The position numbers were made by a program, and so were the translations under genes. Source: JBNAVJ01 sp049700455 (lineage in GTDB: Bacteria > Bacteroidota > Ignavibacteria > Tepidaquicellales > Tepidaquicellaceae). Taken from it: a stretch of 59,069 bases of DNA. The notes under the pieces were generated by a model, which ran no database searches, was not told the origin of the DNA, and saw only the letters and a program-made list of their open reading frames with translations. Below, piece by piece: positions 23,500 to 32,694 of this stretch. Position 1 is the first letter of the stretch; each line of letters begins with the position of its first letter. The stretch covers positions 1-59,069 of the forward strand of contig JBNAVJ010000013.1 of NCBI GenBank assembly GCA_049700455.1. Reading direction: 5' to 3'.

Positions 23500-24450
23500 C
23501 TAAAACTTAAGTTTTTTAAACAACATATTTATAGGTTTGACATTTTGTAAAATATAGAAATGTACTGCAGGTACCCCACCTGAAATGAGTTCTTCTATTT
23601 GTTTCAGCGCCCAGTTTACGCCAATCTCAATAGAGTATTTTGAGTCAGCTTCTAAAATTTCTCCTGATAATTCTTCTGGAATGTCAATGAAAAAATCTTT
23701 TGGCAGACTTGTTAAATGACTTTTTGAAGTAATAACTTTTAGTCCCGGTATTATGGGAACTTTGATACCGGCTTCCTCGCACATTTCTCGGAATTTAAAA
23801 AAGTGTTTATTATCAAAAAACATCTGTGTGACAATATAATGCGCTCCTGCATTAACTTTTTGCTTAAGATAATATATATCTGTCTTTAAGTTTGGTGCTT
23901 CATAATGTTTTTCAGGATAGCCACCGACTCCAATACAAAAGTCTGTAGCAGTAGCATCGAGTAAATCTTCTTCCAGGTATATGCCTTTATTCATATTTGC
24001 TATCTGTTCTACAAGTTCTACTGCATATTCATTACTTGTTTTTCCAACAGGTATTGGTTTTTTATATCCCTTGTCATCGCCTCTTATAGCAAGAACATTT
24101 TCAATACCAAGATAGTTTAGTTCAATAAGTGCATCTTCAGTTTCTTCACGGGTAAACCCACGACATAACAGGTGTGGTACAGTTTCTACATTAAACTTGT
24201 TTTTAATTGCTACGCATAAGCCAATAGTGCCTGGTCTTTTTCGTTTGATTTTTTTCTTTATGCCGGTTGGTGTCTCTTCATATTGAACCTCAGCAGAGTG
24301 GGAGGTTACATCTATAAAAGGGGGATTAAATTTCATTAATTCTTCTACAATGCGAAATATTTGCTGTACATCACCTCCACGAAGTGGGGGAATAATTTCA
24401 AAACTAATGAGGGGTTTAGTTGCTTTTTCTAAGAATTCTATTACTTTCAA
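23500..24450 (-). CDS. metF: Methylenetetrahydrofolate reductase
   Basis: FAD enzyme reducing 5,10-methylene-THF to 5-methyl-THF for methionine synthesis. The 316-residue TIM barrel shows ISFEIIPPLRGGD near the start (with the catalytic Glu), DVTSHSA, CRGFTREETEDALIEL, NVLAIRGDD, the ATDFCIGVGGYPEKHYEAPN region, GAHYIVTQMFFDN and VPIIPGLKVI. GVPAVHFYILQNVKP closes it. It is 2 nt downstream of a TolB-like gene, so co-transcribed. Confidence 0.94.
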   Translation of the reverse strand: MKVIEFLEKATKPLISFEIIPPLRGGDVQQIFRIVEELMKFNPPFIDVTSHSAEVQYEETPTGIKKKIKRKRPGTIGLCVAIKNKFNVETVPHLLCRGFTREETEDALIELNYLGIENVLAIRGDDKGYKKPIPVGKTSNEYAVELVEQIANMNKGIYLEEDLLDATATDFCIGVGGYPEKHYEAPNLKTDIYYLKQKVNAGAHYIVTQMFFDNKHFFKFREMCEEAGIKVPIIPGLKVITSKSHLTSLPKDFFIDIPEELSGEILEADSKYSIEIGVNWALKQIEELISGGVPAVHFYILQNVKPINMLFKKLKF

Positions 24451-24452
24451 AG

Positions 24453-25457
24453 TTATTCTCCTATTCTTGATTGAATATCAGGAAACCTATTGGATCCTTT
24501 ATTTAAAATAAATTTAGAAGTAAAAGTTGTAAGATCTAAAATACCTATACTATAATCTTCATCGTTATAAGCATCGTAAATAATTCTGTTATTATCCACC
24601 CATCTAAAATTTTCAACTGTTCCACCTTTAATATTGAATGGTTTTATGTTAGTTCCGTCAGCATTCATTATATATAGAGTTTCAGAATCACCTATAAAAG
24701 CTATTCGTGAATCATCTGGAGAGAACTTCGGGTAGTCAGCAGAAGCTATACCCTTACTCAATGGTTTCATATTACCCTCAGAATAGAGGTAAATTGTTCC
24801 TTTTAGTTCATTATTGAATGCAGAAAATACTACCTTAGAATTGTCTGAAGAGAAATCAGGATTTAAACAAGCATAATTCTTTACACTTATCTTTTGAAAA
24901 TCTTCGGTTTCATCTTCAAGATCAAGAATAATAATAGATTTATCCTCTCCCCAATTTACATATCCACTAAATGCAATTTTATATCCATTTTTCGATAAGG
25001 TAAATTGAGTTGCATAATTATCCCAGAGTCTTATATCTTCATTTGTTTCGGCATCATAAATATAAAGAGTATTTATCCCTTCATGATCGGAATTAAAAAG
25101 AATATAAAAATTGTCAGGTAAAAATTCCGGGTTGTAACCACTAAAAATAAATAATGGCTCTTCAGGGGTATCGGTATCTGCATTTACTATTAGATAGATA
25201 TTTCTGATTGTGCTGTAACCTTCATATGTCTGTGAATAAAAGATAATTTTAGTTCCATCTGGAGACCAGCGGGGTCTGAAACAATCAAAAGGAAGGTTAG
25301 TAATCTGTTTCGGATTACTTCCATCCTCATCGGCTACAAAAATCTGGTAATAATTATTAGATGAATTATCGGATGAATAAGCGATTTTTCGTTTTGTTTG
25401 AGCCCAGGAAAATGCAGTAGCTAAAATCAAAAACATCAAAATAAGTGTTTTTTTCAT
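24453..25457 (-). CDS. Exported TolB-like WD40/PD40 beta-propeller protein
   Basis: 334 residues from the MKK start (an in-frame ATG five codons earlier, at 25472, is possible). A signal peptide (about 1-19) is followed by TolB-type repeats: FRPRWSPDGTKIIFYSQ, DEDGSNPKQITNLP, FSPDDSRIAFIGD, MNADGTNIKPF. These make a periplasmic propeller, usually used for protein interaction. There is no TolB N-terminal domain and no T9SS tail. It is followed by metF with a 2-nt gap. Confidence 0.85.
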   Translation of the reverse strand: MKKTLILMFLILATAFSWAQTKRKIAYSSDNSSNNYYQIFVADEDGSNPKQITNLPFDCFRPRWSPDGTKIIFYSQTYEGYSTIRNIYLIVNADTDTPEEPLFIFSGYNPEFLPDNFYILFNSDHEGINTLYIYDAETNEDIRLWDNYATQFTLSKNGYKIAFSGYVNWGEDKSIIILDLEDETEDFQKISVKNYACLNPDFSSDNSKVVFSAFNNELKGTIYLYSEGNMKPLSKGIASADYPKFSPDDSRIAFIGDSETLYIMNADGTNIKPFNIKGGTVENFRWVDNNRIIYDAYNDEDYSIGILDLTTFTSKFILNKGSNRFPDIQSRIGE

Positions 25458-25525
25458 TTTTTCTTCTATCATTAAAGTTTAACTTTAATAATAGAAAATA
25501 ATTTTAATGAATTAAAGGGAGTTAA

Positions 25526-26284
25526 TTGGGTACAAATTTAAAGTCAACAAAATCATTGTTTATCACACCAAATATTTTCAAGGAATTTCCGGAAATTATT
25601 GCAGCTATCTCCACCAGAAATGGTAATAACACCCCTCCATATTTTTTTAATTTAAGTTATAAGGTAGGAGATGATAATAAAAGAGTTACTGAGAATAGGA
25701 AACAGTTTTTTAGTGCACTTGGTATTTCGGAAGAAAGGATTGTGTTTCAGAAACAAATTCATTCAGATATTTGTAGTTTTGTAACTTCTCCGGGTTTTAT
25801 TCCTGCCAGCGATGCTGTTTACACAAATTGCGATAATTTATATCTAACAATTACAGTTGCGGATTGTATACCTATTTTGATGTATTCTCCTGAAACGAAG
25901 GTTATAAGTGCTGTTCATGCTGGCTGGCGCGGAACAATGAAAAAGATTTTACTTAAAACAATTTCATCTATAAGAAAACATTTTAATATAGAACTAAAGA
26001 ACCTTAGAGTTTATGTTGGCCCTGGAATAAGTGTAAAGAATTTTAAAGTTGGCTATGAAGTGGCAGAACAGTTTCCTGAGCAATATGTTATCCAGAATAA
26101 TGGCAAATTTTTTATAGATCTAAAAAGATATAATTATAATCAACTGATTGAAAGTGGTGTTAGTATAAAACATATCGAAATTTCACCACTATGTACTTTT
26201 GATGAAGTGCAATTGTGCCATTCTTACAGACGAGACAAAGAGTTTTCCGGCAGAATGATTGCTTTAATAGGAAGGAGATTTTAA
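25526..26284 (+). CDS. YfiH/LACC1-family purine nucleoside phosphorylase / multicopper-like enzyme
   Basis: 252 residues of the DUF152 family. The zinc-site motifs are present: SDAVYTN, TVADCIPILMYSP, AVHAGWRGT, VGPGISVKNFKVGYEV and, near the end, CTFDEVQLCHSYRRDKEFSGRM. Members act on purine nucleosides (adenosine deaminase/phosphorylase activity) and in some bacteria edit peptidoglycan (PgeF). The start is TTG, supported by AAAGGGAG 5 nt upstream. It converges with the MFS gene via a shared TTAA stop. Confidence 0.92.
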   Translation: MGTNLKSTKSLFITPNIFKEFPEIIAAISTRNGNNTPPYFFNLSYKVGDDNKRVTENRKQFFSALGISEERIVFQKQIHSDICSFVTSPGFIPASDAVYTNCDNLYLTITVADCIPILMYSPETKVISAVHAGWRGTMKKILLKTISSIRKHFNIELKNLRVYVGPGISVKNFKVGYEVAEQFPEQYVIQNNGKFFIDLKRYNYNQLIESGVSIKHIEISPLCTFDEVQLCHSYRRDKEFSGRMIALIGRRF

Positions 26285-27489
26285 CTGTTTTTAATTATCC
26301 TGAAACTGAAAATAGTAATGAGTGTCATAAAGAAAGCACCAGACCAAAATGGAAACTGATAGCCAAGTGATTGAAAAACTATTCCACCCCACACCGGACC
26401 TAAAAATCTTGCAAGAGAACCCATTGCTTGATTAACTCCTAATACTGAACCCTGTTCAACCTGCTCGGTATTTTCTGATATTAGTCCGAGCACCATAGGA
26501 TTATTTAACCCATTGCCGAATGCAAGGATAAATAGAACAATCAGCAAGATAAAAAGATTGTTAGATAAAGGAATTAGAGCAAGTCCTACTGCAGTGATTA
26601 AATTCCCTGTAATAAGGGATTTTTCTTCGCCCAACCATTTCTTAAAAAACTTGATAAGGAGACCCTGAACAAAAGAAGCTACAATTCCCAGATAAGAAAG
26701 TAAAAGTCCAACCCCTTGTTCACTCATATTAAGTCCATCTTTTCTCTCTGCAAACAAGAGAAATGTTGCATGTATATTTGCAAAAGAGAAAGTAATAAAG
26801 AAGAAGATAATAATAAAAACACCAACTTTCTTATTGGATAAAATGTCTTTAATACCTTTGATATTAACTAATGTAACACCTTTGAAATTTTTCTGATTTA
26901 ATTTTTGAACCTCCGGCGATAAAGTTTCCTTGAATATAGTGATACATAATATTAGAGCAATTGCAGAAAATCCTGCAGATACTAATACAGGGACACTGTA
27001 GCCAAAGTTAAAAGATAATACACCTCCAAGAGCAGGACCTATTACAAACCCTAATCCAAAAGCTGCTCCAATTATTCCCATCCCTCTTGCACGTTCCTCT
27101 TTTGATGTCAAATCTGATACAACCGATTGAGCTGCTGATAGATTAGCAGAAAAGATACCAGCCAGGGCTCGAGAGATAACCAAAAGAGTCATAGATGGAA
27201 GAAGTCCACTAAAAGCTAAAGCCATCAGAATGTAAGATATAACATTTCCAGATAGACTCATTATTAAGATGGGTTTTCTGCCATAAACATCAGACAATGA
27301 GCCCCATACAGGAGTGAAAATAAATTGCATAAGGGAGTAAATACCTACTGTTATTCCAATTATTGATTCTGGCTCCTGTAAAATGTTTTTTAGAAAGTGC
27401 GGAACGATTGGAATAATAATTCCGAAGCCAAGTAAATCAATAAAAATTGTTAGAAACGTAACAAGAAATGCAGAAGTTCTATTTGTCAT
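26281..27489 (-). CDS. MFS transporter (TetA/multidrug type)
   Basis: 402-residue inner-membrane transporter with 12 predicted transmembrane segments. The loop 2-3 motif A is seen as GSLSDVYGRKPIL and motif C-like GAAFGLGFVIGPALGG in helix 5. These place it among drug-H+ antiporters such as TetA. Substrate unknown. It is 12 nt downstream of the S2P protease gene on the same strand. Confidence 0.9.
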   Translation of the reverse strand: MTNRTSAFLVTFLTIFIDLLGFGIIIPIVPHFLKNILQEPESIIGITVGIYSLMQFIFTPVWGSLSDVYGRKPILIMSLSGNVISYILMALAFSGLLPSMTLLVISRALAGIFSANLSAAQSVVSDLTSKEERARGMGIIGAAFGLGFVIGPALGGVLSFNFGYSVPVLVSAGFSAIALILCITIFKETLSPEVQKLNQKNFKGVTLVNIKGIKDILSNKKVGVFIIIFFFITFSFANIHATFLLFAERKDGLNMSEQGVGLLLSYLGIVASFVQGLLIKFFKKWLGEEKSLITGNLITAVGLALIPLSNNLFILLIVLFILAFGNGLNNPMVLGLISENTEQVEQGSVLGVNQAMGSLARFLGPVWGGIVFQSLGYQFPFWSGAFFMTLITIFSFRIIKNS

Positions 27490-27501
27490 ATTTTCGTATT
27501 C

Positions 27502-28494
27502 TTATACATCTAATATAGGAATAGGACAAAATGAAATTACAAATATAATAAACGCAAACCACCCGAGAAAAGTTCTAAAAGTTCCTAAAGGAGTGTCAAA
27601 ATCGTTACAAACGGGGGGATGCTGGACTTTGATAACAAAGAATATCAAAAGTGCCCAAACAAGCCAGTTAGCAGAACCTATTTTTAAATTAATTCCAACC
27701 AGTGGTAATAATCCAAGAAGACCAAATAATAACAATAAATAAAAAATCCCATAAGCAATTTTCTTATGTTTTTCACCAAACATTGCATATGCTATATGCC
27801 CCCCATCAAGCTGACCAATTGGCATAAGGTTAAGGGAAGTAATTAGTAAGCCAAACCAACCTACACATAAAAAAGGATAATGGTAAACTTCGTTCATAGG
27901 AGGAAAAAAGGCAGCCTGTGAAATAGGAACCAAATGTTGAAGCGCCCAGAAGATGATGTTGTTTCCGAAAGTTAAACCCGTCAAAGGAATCCCTTGATTT
28001 ACATATTCAGGATGAATCTGATAAATATAATTAATTGATGGTAACTTGATAACTCCAATAATTAGAATTATCATTGTTGTAATCCAACCTGCAATGGGGC
28101 CGGCTACCCCAATATCAAACAAAGCTTTACGTTGATTTGCAGGAGTCTTCATTCTTATTATGGCACCCATCGTTCCGAATGGGTTTAGCTCAAGAAAAGG
28201 AAAAGGGATGTAAAAAGGTAAAGTTACATCAACTTTATGATAACGTGCAGCAAAATAGTGTCCAAATTCATGTGTTGTAATAACTGCAAGGATTAATACG
28301 GAATATTCAATTCCAGAAAAAAAATTATTAAGTTGGTAAGGATCCTGGTTTAACCAAAAAACTCCTGCAAGTGTGGTAGTAAAAAAAGTCAAAAGAAAAA
28401 GTAATAGATTAACTAACCAGGAATGTCTCAACTTGTGAAAAACACTTTGTTTGCTAAAACCATATTGTAAAGTATCAGGATTATAATTATTCAT
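27502..28494 (-). CDS. Site-2 protease (M50) family membrane metalloprotease
   Basis: 330-residue multi-pass protein with the zinc motif THEFGHYFAARYH (near residue 80) and the second ligand in NLMPIGQLDGGHIAYAMFG. It belongs to the S2P group without a PDZ domain, with PFYIPFPF and GTMGAIIRMK near the first motif, as in the plant EGY-like branch. It probably cleaves a membrane regulator or remnant signal peptides; the substrate is unknown. It heads a two-gene unit with the MFS gene. Confidence 0.92.
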   Translation of the reverse strand: MNNYNPDTLQYGFSKQSVFHKLRHSWLVNLLLFLLTFFTTTLAGVFWLNQDPYQLNNFFSGIEYSVLILAVITTHEFGHYFAARYHKVDVTLPFYIPFPFLELNPFGTMGAIIRMKTPANQRKALFDIGVAGPIAGWITTMIILIIGVIKLPSINYIYQIHPEYVNQGIPLTGLTFGNNIIFWALQHLVPISQAAFFPPMNEVYHYPFLCVGWFGLLITSLNLMPIGQLDGGHIAYAMFGEKHKKIAYGIFYLLLLFGLLGLLPLVGINLKIGSANWLVWALLIFFVIKVQHPPVCNDFDTPLGTFRTFLGWFAFIIFVISFCPIPILDV

Positions 28495-28568
28495 ATTTAA
28501 AATTAGTTTGATTAATTATTAGATTCAATTTATAATACTATGGATTACTCTTTTAATAATTTTTTTTT

Positions 28569-28596
28569 TTGACAATATTGTATAATCTTGTATAAC
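28569..28596 (+). promoter_or_regulatory. Candidate promoter just before the CPBP gene
   Basis: TTGACA (28569-28574) and TATAAC (28591-28596) are 16 nt apart. The -10 ends only 4 nt before the ATG, which would give a leaderless mRNA. TATAAT at 28581-28586 is an alternative -10 but has only a T-run as -35. A run of T lies directly before. Confidence 0.35.
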
Positions 28597-28600
28597 AAAT

Positions 28601-29515
28601 ATGAATTTGAATTATAGAGGCAAAGCACCACTATCTGAAATGCATGCAGGATTATTTGTTTTCCTGAGTTTGCTTTTAGTATTTTTTACATACCAGATAG
28701 GAGGGGGAATACTTACTTTCATATTTCTTGGAAAAGATTTTTTTACTGACGCAGGTAATGTGAAACTTAAAAGAATAATTATTTCATTTTCACAGTTTGT
28801 CTTCATTCTATTTCCTGTTCTAATTCTTAATATGTTGCGTGGGGATAATTTAAAAGATACGTTCAGGTTTTATAGACCTAATTTTATAATTTTATTTCTT
28901 GGTATAGTTGGTATAGTTGTTGTTCAACCCTTTATTCAAGCTTTTGTATATTTCCAGAATGAAATTATTTTTTCTTTACCGTTGGGGCAGGAACTTTTGA
29001 ATGCTATTAAGGAATTGCTTGATGTTTTTGAAAAAGCTACACTTGAGCTTGTGATTTCTAATAGTGTTCTGGAATTTATTGTGGTAGTATTTGTGCTTGC
29101 AATTACTCCCGCTATTTGCGAAGAGTTCTTATTCAGAGGTCTTGTATTAAGAAATATGGAACGTATCTTACGTCCTATAACTGTTATTGTATTTACAGGC
29201 TTTGTTTTTGCTTTATTTCATCTTCACCCCTTTAATTTAATTCCCTTAATTGTGTTGGGTATCTTTATAACTTATGTAACATATTTTAGTAATAGTATTA
29301 TAAGTGGTATTGTCTTACATTTTTTGAATAATTTTATTTCTGCACTTGCAATTTTTATATTTGGAAAGGAAGATTTTACTAATCCCAAAATCTCGGGGAT
29401 GGAATACTGGCAATTGGGAGTATCAGGTTTTATTTCTTTAATACTCTTTATTACTACTGTGTACTGGATTTATCATATTGCAATTAAATTAGATGAAAGA
29501 TACAAATTTACTTAA
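28601..29515 (+). CDS. CPBP-family (Abi/CAAX-like) intramembrane metalloprotease
   Basis: 304-residue multi-pass protein with the three CPBP motifs in order: EEFLFRGLVLRNM (EExxxR), FALFHLHPFN (FxxxH) and HFLNNFISA (HxxxN/B). Members cleave or modify membrane-bound peptides or prenylated proteins; the bacterial substrate here is unknown. It overlaps the cdsA start by 23 nt, so the two are translated together. Confidence 0.92.
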   Translation: MNLNYRGKAPLSEMHAGLFVFLSLLLVFFTYQIGGGILTFIFLGKDFFTDAGNVKLKRIIISFSQFVFILFPVLILNMLRGDNLKDTFRFYRPNFIILFLGIVGIVVVQPFIQAFVYFQNEIIFSLPLGQELLNAIKELLDVFEKATLELVISNSVLEFIVVVFVLAITPAICEEFLFRGLVLRNMERILRPITVIVFTGFVFALFHLHPFNLIPLIVLGIFITYVTYFSNSIISGIVLHFLNNFISALAIFIFGKEDFTNPKISGMEYWQLGVSGFISLILFITTVYWIYHIAIKLDERYKFT

Positions 29516-30272
29516 GAGAACCATAGTAGGTATTATTGGTATTCCTCTGATTTTGTTACTTGTTTATCTTGGGGGGCATTATCTCTTTGCAATGGTTTTG
29601 ATTTTAAGCTCTTTATGCTTGTATGAACTTGGACAGCTCTTCAGGAAAAGGGAAATTGAAATCCCAACAATTTTCCTGATATTAATCTCTATAACATTAC
29701 AAACTTTGAAATATTTCAACATAGAAAGTTTTGAACTATATATAATGATTGTATTTCCAGTCCTGATATTTTTTGAACTCTTGAGAAAAAAAAGAAGTTT
29801 ACTGAACATAATAGTAAGTTTGAGCTCTTTAATATATATTACTGTACCGTTTATCCTTTTGTTAGAGTTATCTGTAGATTACAGGATAGGAATATTAATT
29901 TTTCTTTTTGTTTGGTCGAGTGATATTTTTTCGTATTTTGGGGGGATATTATTAGGACAGCATAAATTAATTACTATTAGTCCAAATAAAACAGTAGAGG
30001 GTTTAATATCAGGAATTGTTTTTACAGTAGTGGTTTCTATAGTTTATGGTTTTTATGTAATTGGTACTCGGTCTTTGTGGTACTGGGCTTTGACCGGGTT
30101 AATTGCTACCTTATCTGCAACGACAGGGGATATATTTGAATCTATGCTTAAAAGATTTTGTTTGGTAAAAGATTCTTCGAATATAATTCCAGGACATGGT
30201 GGGATTTTAGACAGATTTGATAGTTTACTTATTGTAGTTCCTATTATATTTTTCTTTTTTAAATTAATTTAA
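29493..30272 (+). CDS. cdsA: Phosphatidate cytidylyltransferase
   Basis: Integral membrane enzyme making CDP-diacylglycerol from phosphatidate and CTP, the branch point of phospholipid synthesis. In 259 residues it has many hydrophobic helices and the CdsA signature SMLKRFCLVKDSSN followed by IIPGHGGILDRFDS, plus SPNKTVEGLISG. The start lies within the CPBP gene (23-nt overlap) and no later start retains the first helix. Confidence 0.95.
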   Translation: MKDTNLLKRTIVGIIGIPLILLLVYLGGHYLFAMVLILSSLCLYELGQLFRKREIEIPTIFLILISITLQTLKYFNIESFELYIMIVFPVLIFFELLRKKRSLLNIIVSLSSLIYITVPFILLLELSVDYRIGILIFLFVWSSDIFSYFGGILLGQHKLITISPNKTVEGLISGIVFTVVVSIVYGFYVIGTRSLWYWALTGLIATLSATTGDIFESMLKRFCLVKDSSNIIPGHGGILDRFDSLLIVVPIIFFFFKLI

Positions 30273-30322
30273 ATTCTAAAATTAAGTTTTTATTTTTGTA
30301 AGTAAGCAACTTGAAAAGATTT

Positions 30323-30826
30323 ATGACCAAACGCAAAGATAGAAAACTATCAAGAGTGTTAAAGAAAAAACGTAAAATAATACCTGATGAGTATTTTACT
30401 TATGATAATTTAGAGAATGTAAATAAACCTGAGGAAGAAGCTACTGATGATATTTCTTTTCATGAAGAAATAGAAGACAATCCGACTTTTGTATCAGAAG
30501 TTGAAACGTTTAAAGAAAAACACAAGAAGTCAAAACTTGTTAAGGTTTATGATTATATAGGTAAACCCAGAATTATAAAACCAAAAAACAAGACGCAATT
30601 AAATGGAGAATTTAATAAGCTAAATACTTTACTTGAGAGCAAGGGTGTAATTGTAATATTTCAGAATGAATATTCGATTGAAGAGAAGTTTAGATTTTTG
30701 ACTGAAGAGGTACTTCGGCAGGGAATTGAAGAATTAAAAAATTGCAACTCCCACCACACTTTTATATATGAAGAGTTTCATCCGGAAAAACTTTTTGAAG
30801 ATGAAAATGAAGAAGAGGTAGAATAA
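30323..30826 (+). CDS. Charged hypothetical protein
   Basis: 167 residues from ATG 30323 (an in-frame TTG at 30311 would add four). The N-terminus is strongly basic (TKRKDRKLSRVLKKKRK), the middle acidic, and a structured part (about 70-150) includes KTQLNGEFNKLNTLLESKGVI and IEEKFRFLTEEVLRQGIEEL. It is not recognised. The latter region looks like a small alpha/beta domain. It lies between cdsA and a thioredoxin-like gene, 1 nt from the latter, so it belongs to that operon. Confidence 0.65.
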   Translation: MTKRKDRKLSRVLKKKRKIIPDEYFTYDNLENVNKPEEEATDDISFHEEIEDNPTFVSEVETFKEKHKKSKLVKVYDYIGKPRIIKPKNKTQLNGEFNKLNTLLESKGVIVIFQNEYSIEEKFRFLTEEVLRQGIEELKNCNSHHTFIYEEFHPEKLFEDENEEEVE

Positions 30827-30827
30827 T

Positions 30828-31373
30828 ATGTTGTTAGAGAGCAATCCCGTAGAATTAAATACAAACATAATACCTTTTCGTCTTTTAGGAGTTGATGGTA
30901 GATGGTACACCCCTGATGATTTTTGTGATAGGAAAATTCTGGTGATTATCTTTATGTGCAATCATTGTCCTTATGTTAAGGCTGTAATTGCCAGATTTGT
31001 GAGGTTTCAGGCTACTTATCAAAATAAAGGGGTTCAGCTAATCGGTATAAACCCAAATGACGAAATTACATATCCAGAGGATTCTTACGATAATATGAAG
31101 AAATTTTATGCTGAGCATAAGATGAACTTTCCTTACTTAAGGGATGAAACGCAAGAAATTGCTCGTGCGTATGATGCAGTATGTACACCGGACATTTATG
31201 TATATGATATAAAGCGTAAATTAAAATATCATGGCAGGTTTGATGATAATTGGAAAGATGAAAGTAAAGTCACCAGAAAAGATTTTGAATTGGCAGTTGA
31301 GAGACTTCTTGAAGGCAAAGAAATTGATTTTAAGCAGTACCCATCTATGGGGTGTTCAATAAAATGGAAATAA
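30828..31373 (+). CDS. Thioredoxin-fold (AhpC/TSA-like) protein
   Basis: 181-residue protein of the peroxiredoxin-like/thioredoxin superfamily. Its core has FMCNHCPYVKAV (CxxC), QLIGINPND, FPYLRDETQEIARAYDAVCTPDIYVYD and a C-terminal PSMGCSIKWK. No signal peptide is seen, so it is cytoplasmic. The family probably acts as a thiol oxidoreductase; substrate unknown. The start is 1 nt after the hypothetical gene, and gpmA follows after 14 nt. Confidence 0.88.
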   Translation: MLLESNPVELNTNIIPFRLLGVDGRWYTPDDFCDRKILVIIFMCNHCPYVKAVIARFVRFQATYQNKGVQLIGINPNDEITYPEDSYDNMKKFYAEHKMNFPYLRDETQEIARAYDAVCTPDIYVYDIKRKLKYHGRFDDNWKDESKVTRKDFELAVERLLEGKEIDFKQYPSMGCSIKWK

Positions 31374-31387
31374 ACTAAATATATTTT

Positions 31388-31993
31388 ATGCCGGATTTAG
31401 TTATTGTGCGTCATGGACAATCGCAGTGGAATCTTGAAAATCGTTTCACTGGGTGGATTGACATAGATCTTTCAGAAAAAGGAATTGAGGAAGCTCGAAA
31501 TGCAGGAGAAAAACTAAAAGGTTACAAGTTTGATATAGCATTTACTTCAGCCCTGGTTCGAGCTCAGAAGACTCTTGAGATAATCCTTGAAATTATAGGT
31601 CAAAAAGATATTCCTGTAATCAAGGATAAAGCTTTAAACGAACGTATGTACGGAGATCTTCAAGGGCTTAATAAAGATGAAACACGTAAAAAATTTGGGG
31701 ATGAACAGGTCAAATTATGGCGTAGGAGTTATGATATTGCTCCGCCAAATGGCGAAAGCCTGAAAGATACTGCTGCAAGAGTTATTCCCTTTTACGAAGG
31801 AGAAATTGTACCTGAATTAAAAGCAGGGAAGAATGTATTAATTTCAGCTCACGGTAATAGCCTGCGTGCTCTTGTAATGCATCTTGAGAACTTATCAAAA
31901 GAACAAATTCTTGAAACTGAAATTCCTACAGGTATTCCTAAAGTTTACAAACTTGATGATTCTCTTAAAATAATAGAGTCTTATTATATATAG
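31388..31993 (+). CDS. gpmA: 2,3-bisphosphoglycerate-dependent phosphoglycerate mutase
   Basis: Interconverts 3- and 2-phosphoglycerate. The 201-residue protein has the phospho-histidine motif VRHGQSQWN (H8), FTGWIDIDLSEKG, NERMYGDLQGLNK and the second histidine in SAHGNSLRALV. At about 200 residues it is shorter than E. coli GpmA (250) and matches the short form found in Bacteroidetes and Chlorobi. It is 14 nt from the upstream gene and 17 nt from the HAD gene. Confidence 0.95.
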   Translation: MPDLVIVRHGQSQWNLENRFTGWIDIDLSEKGIEEARNAGEKLKGYKFDIAFTSALVRAQKTLEIILEIIGQKDIPVIKDKALNERMYGDLQGLNKDETRKKFGDEQVKLWRRSYDIAPPNGESLKDTAARVIPFYEGEIVPELKAGKNVLISAHGNSLRALVMHLENLSKEQILETEIPTGIPKVYKLDDSLKIIESYYI

Positions 31994-32010
31994 TAATTTA
32001 TACTAATTGC

Positions 32011-32637
32011 TTGCCTAACAAGGGCATAAAAAATATTATCTTCGACCTGGGGAATACTTTGCTCTTTTTTGATTTTAACTATTTTTATAACGGACTGGCT
32101 AACCGGGAAAAGCGACTTAACATTCCTGCCTTTAAGAAATTTATTCATCAACGAAAGTATGATGTTAAATTAATGAAAGGGATGATAACTCATAGAGATT
32201 TTTTTAGAAGCCTTAAACGGAAATTTAATTTAAAAATCAGTTACAGTGATTTTATCTATCTCTATTCTGACATCTTCTGGATTAATTATCCTATGAAACA
32301 TTTCCTTGAAAAGCTGGCAAGGATAAAAAAATTTAAACTCTTTCTTCTATCTAACACTGATACAGTTCACATTAATTTCATTGATAAAAACTATCCCTTT
32401 ACCGGCATAATTAAAAATCGGATTCTTTCATTTAGAGTGAAATCTATTAAGCCTGAAAAGAAAATTTTCAACTGTCTTATAAAGCGATATCGCATCGAGC
32501 CACATGAGTCAGTTATGATAGATGATATGAAAGATAATCTAATTACTGCTCATACCTTAGGTTTTCATACAATATTATATAGAAATCATAAAAAGTTTAT
32601 AAAGGAATTTTCTCGTATTTTAAGCCCTCCAAAATAA
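32011..32637 (+). CDS. HAD-superfamily hydrolase (YihX-like)
   Basis: 208-residue cytoplasmic hydrolase. Motif I reads IIFDLGNTLLFFD, with Gly at the second Asp position, as in YihX-like glucose-1-phosphatases and some haloacid dehalogenases. Motif II is LLSNTD, and the end has VMIDDMKDNLITAHTLGF. A basic region lies in the cap. The start is TTG at 32011, with no in-frame ATG before motif I. Activity and substrate are uncertain. Confidence 0.85.
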   Translation: MPNKGIKNIIFDLGNTLLFFDFNYFYNGLANREKRLNIPAFKKFIHQRKYDVKLMKGMITHRDFFRSLKRKFNLKISYSDFIYLYSDIFWINYPMKHFLEKLARIKKFKLFLLSNTDTVHINFIDKNYPFTGIIKNRILSFRVKSIKPEKKIFNCLIKRYRIEPHESVMIDDMKDNLITAHTLGFHTILYRNHKKFIKEFSRILSPPK

Positions 32638-32671
32638 AAAACCGATGATTTTTCTATCATCGGTTTTTTTA
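32637..32671. terminator. Bidirectional terminator between convergent genes
   Basis: Inverted repeat AAAAACCGATGA (32637-32648) with TCATCGGTTTTT (32657-32668), 8-nt loop. It has A-runs before and T-runs after, so it ends both the HAD operon and the minus-strand T9SS gene. Confidence 0.9.
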
Positions 32672-32694
32672 TTAAATGTGTGCAGTCTTAAATA

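Noticed and set aside
29567..29572. Short G runs (six G) in cdsA and elsewhere as phase-variation tracts
   Set aside because: Six-base runs are too short to expect frequent slippage; only the nine-base run in bamA was kept.
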